Shown: positions 22,328 to 23,967 of the stretch, one piece after another
Layout: each line of letters opens with the position of its first letter
Numbering within the stretch: position 1 is the stretch's first letter
Assembly (NCBI GenBank): GCA_019241495.1
Contig: JAFAWZ010000103.1
Coordinates: 1 to 23,967 of the forward strand
Direction: 5' to 3'
Origin: Acidimicrobiales bacterium
GTDB lineage: Bacteria; Actinomycetota; Acidimicrobiia; Acidimicrobiales; Palsa-688
Length of the DNA stretch: 23,967 nucleotides
Translations under genes and position numbers: made by a program
Notes under the pieces: generated by a model
The model's database searches: none
Seen by the model: the letters and a program-made list of their open reading frames with translations, nothing else
Told to the model about the DNA's origin: nothing

Positions 22328-23113
22328 GTGGCCTCGCCGCTTCACGAAGTTCCGAACGAGAGGCTGCGCGCCGCCATCGCCGCCAGCGGCCTATCTCGCG
22401 ATGAAGTGGCCGAGGGCGCCGGCGTCGACGCCAAGACACTGGAGCGCTGGGTGTCCACCGGAAGGACGCCGCATGCCCGTAACCGGAAGGCTCTCGCCGA
22501 CACGCTGAACTTGGATCCGAGCGACCTGTGGCCGGAGGCCGATCCATTCGCCCGGCTTGTCCCCCGCGACCTGGCCGGGATCCAGTGCGCCTACCCGTCA
22601 AGGAGCGCCTTCGTGGCCGCCTTCCCACCCGAGCGCCTGTTCACGGGAGCGGTCTCGATTTCCCTCGCCGGCCTGTCCAACAACCTGCTCTGCCAGCACT
22701 ACGCCGACCGCCGGCTCGAGGAACTCCTCGCCTTGGGGACCAGGGTGACGGTCCTATTCCTCGACCCCGGCGGACCCGGTACGGCTGCCCGAGAGCTGGA
22801 GGAGGGCTACGACCCTGGACACCTCCGGGGACTGACGGCGCTCAACATCTCGCTGCTCCAACGGCTCCGGTCGCGCCTGCCTGCCCACGCTCGACCTCGG
22901 CTGACCCTGGGAACCTACGAGCAGACGATCCGGTTCAACATCATCCTTGTCGACCGTTCCGACGATCAAACTGCAGTCGTGCAGCCCTACCTTCCCCACT
23001 CACGGGGAGTCGAGGCACCCACGCTGGTGATCCACCCCACCGCCGAACCTGGCCTCTTCGAGACATTCAAATGTGTCTTCGACGAGATCAGAGCCGAGTC
23101 CACCACGTGCTAA
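22328..23113 (+). CDS. HTH-DUF5919 regulator of AICE
   Basis: This 261-residue protein joins an N-terminal HTH (about 8-68: LRAAIAASGLSRDEVAEGAG, DAKTLERWVSTGR, ALADTLNLDPSDLW) to a C-terminal domain (about 90-255). That domain matches my recollection of DUF5919: GAVSISLAGLSNNLL, YADRRLEELLALGTRVTVLF and VVQPYLPHSRGVEAPTLVI. Such proteins are common beside the replication genes of actinomycete elements. The second domain may sense a ligand or act as an enzyme; its activity is unknown. GTG 22328 is the start. It is divergent from the replication-transfer operon and its end overlaps the phosphatase gene by 7 nt, so the two form one transcript. Confidence 0.83.
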   Translation: MASPLHEVPNERLRAAIAASGLSRDEVAEGAGVDAKTLERWVSTGRTPHARNRKALADTLNLDPSDLWPEADPFARLVPRDLAGIQCAYPSRSAFVAAFPPERLFTGAVSISLAGLSNNLLCQHYADRRLEELLALGTRVTVLFLDPGGPGTAARELEEGYDPGHLRGLTALNISLLQRLRSRLPAHARPRLTLGTYEQTIRFNIILVDRSDDQTAVVQPYLPHSRGVEAPTLVIHPTAEPGLFETFKCVFDEIRAESTTC

Positions 23114-23907
23114 CCAGCGACCTGGCCGACCTCCTTCCGGTCGCCAACCAGGCGGTCGATCTGGCGGCCGAAGTCCTCCGAGCGGCTGAGGGGCCGCGCC
23201 AGCTCACCGCCAAGGGGGAACGGGACTACGCCACGGACTTGGACTATGAGATCGAGCAACGGGTGCGCGATCACCTGGCTCGGGAGACGCCGCATATCGG
23301 CTTTCTCGGGGAGGAGGAAGGCCGAAGTGGGGATAGGGAGGACCTGGTCTGGGCCCTCGATCCTATCGACGGCACCGTCAACTTCGTCCAAGGCCTCCCC
23401 CTCTATGCCGTATCCCTCGCCTTGGTCGCCGGTGATCAGCCTCTCCTAGGGGTCGTAGACCTGCCGGCCTTTGGGCATCGGTACCACGCAGGCGATGGAC
23501 TGGGAGCACACCGGAACGGGAACCGGCTGCCTTGCCCCGAGCCGCCGCCCAACCTGGCGTCAGCGACTGTCGCCATCGGCGACTACGCGGTGGGAGCTAA
23601 CGCAGAAGTCAAGAACCGGGACCGCCTAGGCGTCACCGGTCGCCTGGCTAATTCGGTGCTCCGGGTCCGGATGCTCGGGTCCGCCGCTATCGACCTCGCC
23701 TGGCTTGCCGAAGGCCATCTAAACGCCTCCGTCACCCTTTCGAACAACACCTGGGACATGGCGGCCGGGGTCGTTCTTGCCCGCGAGACCGGGCACTCCG
23801 TCGTCGACCGAGGGGGCCAGACCTACGATCTCGCATCGACCGCCACCATCGCGGCCACTGCCGCCTTTCTCCCCGATCTCCTCTCGCACCTCGCGGATCC
23901 AGCGTGA
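23107..23907 (+). CDS. Inositol-monophosphatase-family phosphatase carried by element B
   Basis: This 266-residue protein has all the metal-binding motifs of the family: GEEEG (68-72), DPIDGTVNFVQGLP (D85, D88) and NTWDMAAGVVLARETG (W216, D217). It is likely an active Mg2+-dependent phosphatase; the substrate could be an inositol phosphate, 3'-phosphoadenosine phosphate or another small phosphate. GTG 23107 overlaps the regulator stop by 7 nt. The open frame extending to 22528 is a shadow of the regulator. It is a distant paralogue of the chromosomal hisN-like gene, with different loops. Why a mobile element carries it is unclear; pSAM2 carries a Nudix protein, Pif, for entry exclusion, so a nucleotide- or phosphate-based role is conceivable. 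Confidence 0.85.
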   Translation: MLTSDLADLLPVANQAVDLAAEVLRAAEGPRQLTAKGERDYATDLDYEIEQRVRDHLARETPHIGFLGEEEGRSGDREDLVWALDPIDGTVNFVQGLPLYAVSLALVAGDQPLLGVVDLPAFGHRYHAGDGLGAHRNGNRLPCPEPPPNLASATVAIGDYAVGANAEVKNRDRLGVTGRLANSVLRVRMLGSAAIDLAWLAEGHLNASVTLSNNTWDMAAGVVLARETGHSVVDRGGQTYDLASTATIAATAAFLPDLLSHLADPA

Positions 23908-23939
23908 CTCGTCTGTCTTCCAGGGAGCAGGGCTACCAG

Positions 23940-23961
23940 GCCGGCCGGGGTCCCGGCCGGC
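23940..23961. terminator. Strong GC hairpin after the phosphatase gene
   Basis: GCCGGCCGGG (23940-23949) and CCCGGCCGGC (23952-23961) form a near-perfect stem 32 nt after the stop codon. There is no T tract. It is a candidate terminator of the regulator-phosphatase transcript or of a gene arriving from the right. Nothing else is seen from 23908 to the window end. Confidence 0.5.
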
Positions 23962-23967
23962 AATCAC

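Larger units (their letters stand above)
17204..23967. mobile_element. AICE / pSAM2-like integrative element B (left part)
   Basis: Integrase, excisionase, RepSA-like initiator, FtsK/TraB-like translocase, two small accessory genes and an HTH-DUF5919 regulator form the standard gene set of actinomycete integrative and conjugative elements. The element starts at the 3' end of tRNA-Ser(TGA). The right attachment site is beyond 23967. Such elements excise, replicate by rolling circle and transfer as double-stranded DNA. Confidence 0.88.

Noticed and set aside
22528..23907. A 459-residue form of the element B phosphatase
   Set aside because: The extra 193 residues lie inside the regulator gene in another frame and are Pro/Arg-rich. 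GTG 23107 gives the normal family length.
17204..23967. The distal attachment site of element B within the window
   Set aside because: I looked for a second copy of the tRNA-Ser 3' end to the right of integrase B and found none before the right edge.
1..23967. CRISPR arrays and insertion-sequence transposases
   Set aside because: No regularly spaced repeats with unique spacers and no transposase motifs were seen. The only tandem repeat is the short triple at 15712-15750.

Overview
The window looks like chromosomal DNA from a high-GC actinobacterium. The evidence is very GC-rich third positions, GTG starts coupled to upstream stops, actinobacterial family members (DUF4232 lipoprotein, prephenate dehydratase, cysteine dioxygenase with rhodanese), and two mobile elements of the actinobacterial integrative type. 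Several genes appear leaderless: a TANNNT box lies 7 or 8 nt before the start codon with no Shine-Dalgarno. Acidimicrobiia would fit, but I cannot fix the class from sequence alone.

Layout. (A) Positions 1 to about 5140 are one end of an integrative element. It has a MobF (TrwC/TraA) relaxase-helicase cut by the left edge, a 450-bp non-coding region with a hairpin that could be oriT, an XRE regulator, an excisionase-like protein, two overlapping genes of unknown function, and a tyrosine integrase pointing away from a tRNA-Ser(CGA). (B) Positions 5141 to about 17203 are chromosome-like. They hold tRNA-Ser(CGA), a striking 140-bp inverted repeat, a DUF4232 lipoprotein coupled to a GNAT acetyltransferase, a fused ABC exporter, and a leftward run larB-larC-ABC-F-hisN-like-MBL. 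Divergent to larB are prephenate dehydratase, a nitroreductase and a small helical protein, followed by a leftward cysteine dioxygenase-rhodanese pair and tRNA-Ser(TGA). (C) Positions 17204 to 23967 are a second, different element of the AICE (pSAM2-like) type, entering at the 3' end of tRNA-Ser(TGA). It has integrase, excisionase, RepSA-type HUH initiator, FtsK/TraB-type translocase and two small accessory genes, and a divergent HTH-DUF5919 regulator overlapping an inositol-monophosphatase-family gene. Its right end is outside the window.

How the parts work together. Element A should transfer as single-stranded DNA through its relaxase. Element B should excise by Int/Xis, replicate by RepSA and move as double-stranded DNA through its FtsK-like pump. 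Its five leftward genes are joined by four consecutive 4-nt start/stop overlaps, so they look like one translationally coupled unit. The chromosomal block between the two tRNA-Ser genes carries nickel-pincer nucleotide cofactor genes (larB, larC), aromatic amino acid synthesis (pheA), probable histidine synthesis (hisN-like) and cysteine catabolism (CDO plus rhodanese).

Most notable points: two unrelated integrase-bearing elements flanking a 12-kb block bounded by tRNA-Ser genes that share an identical 28-bp 3' end in direct orientation; matching leaderless-promoter and short-direct-repeat arrangements in front of both integrases; a box-II His-to-Asn change in integrase A; a TrwC-like hairpin next to the relaxase; and a regulator-phosphatase module in element B that could be an entry-exclusion or defence cassette.
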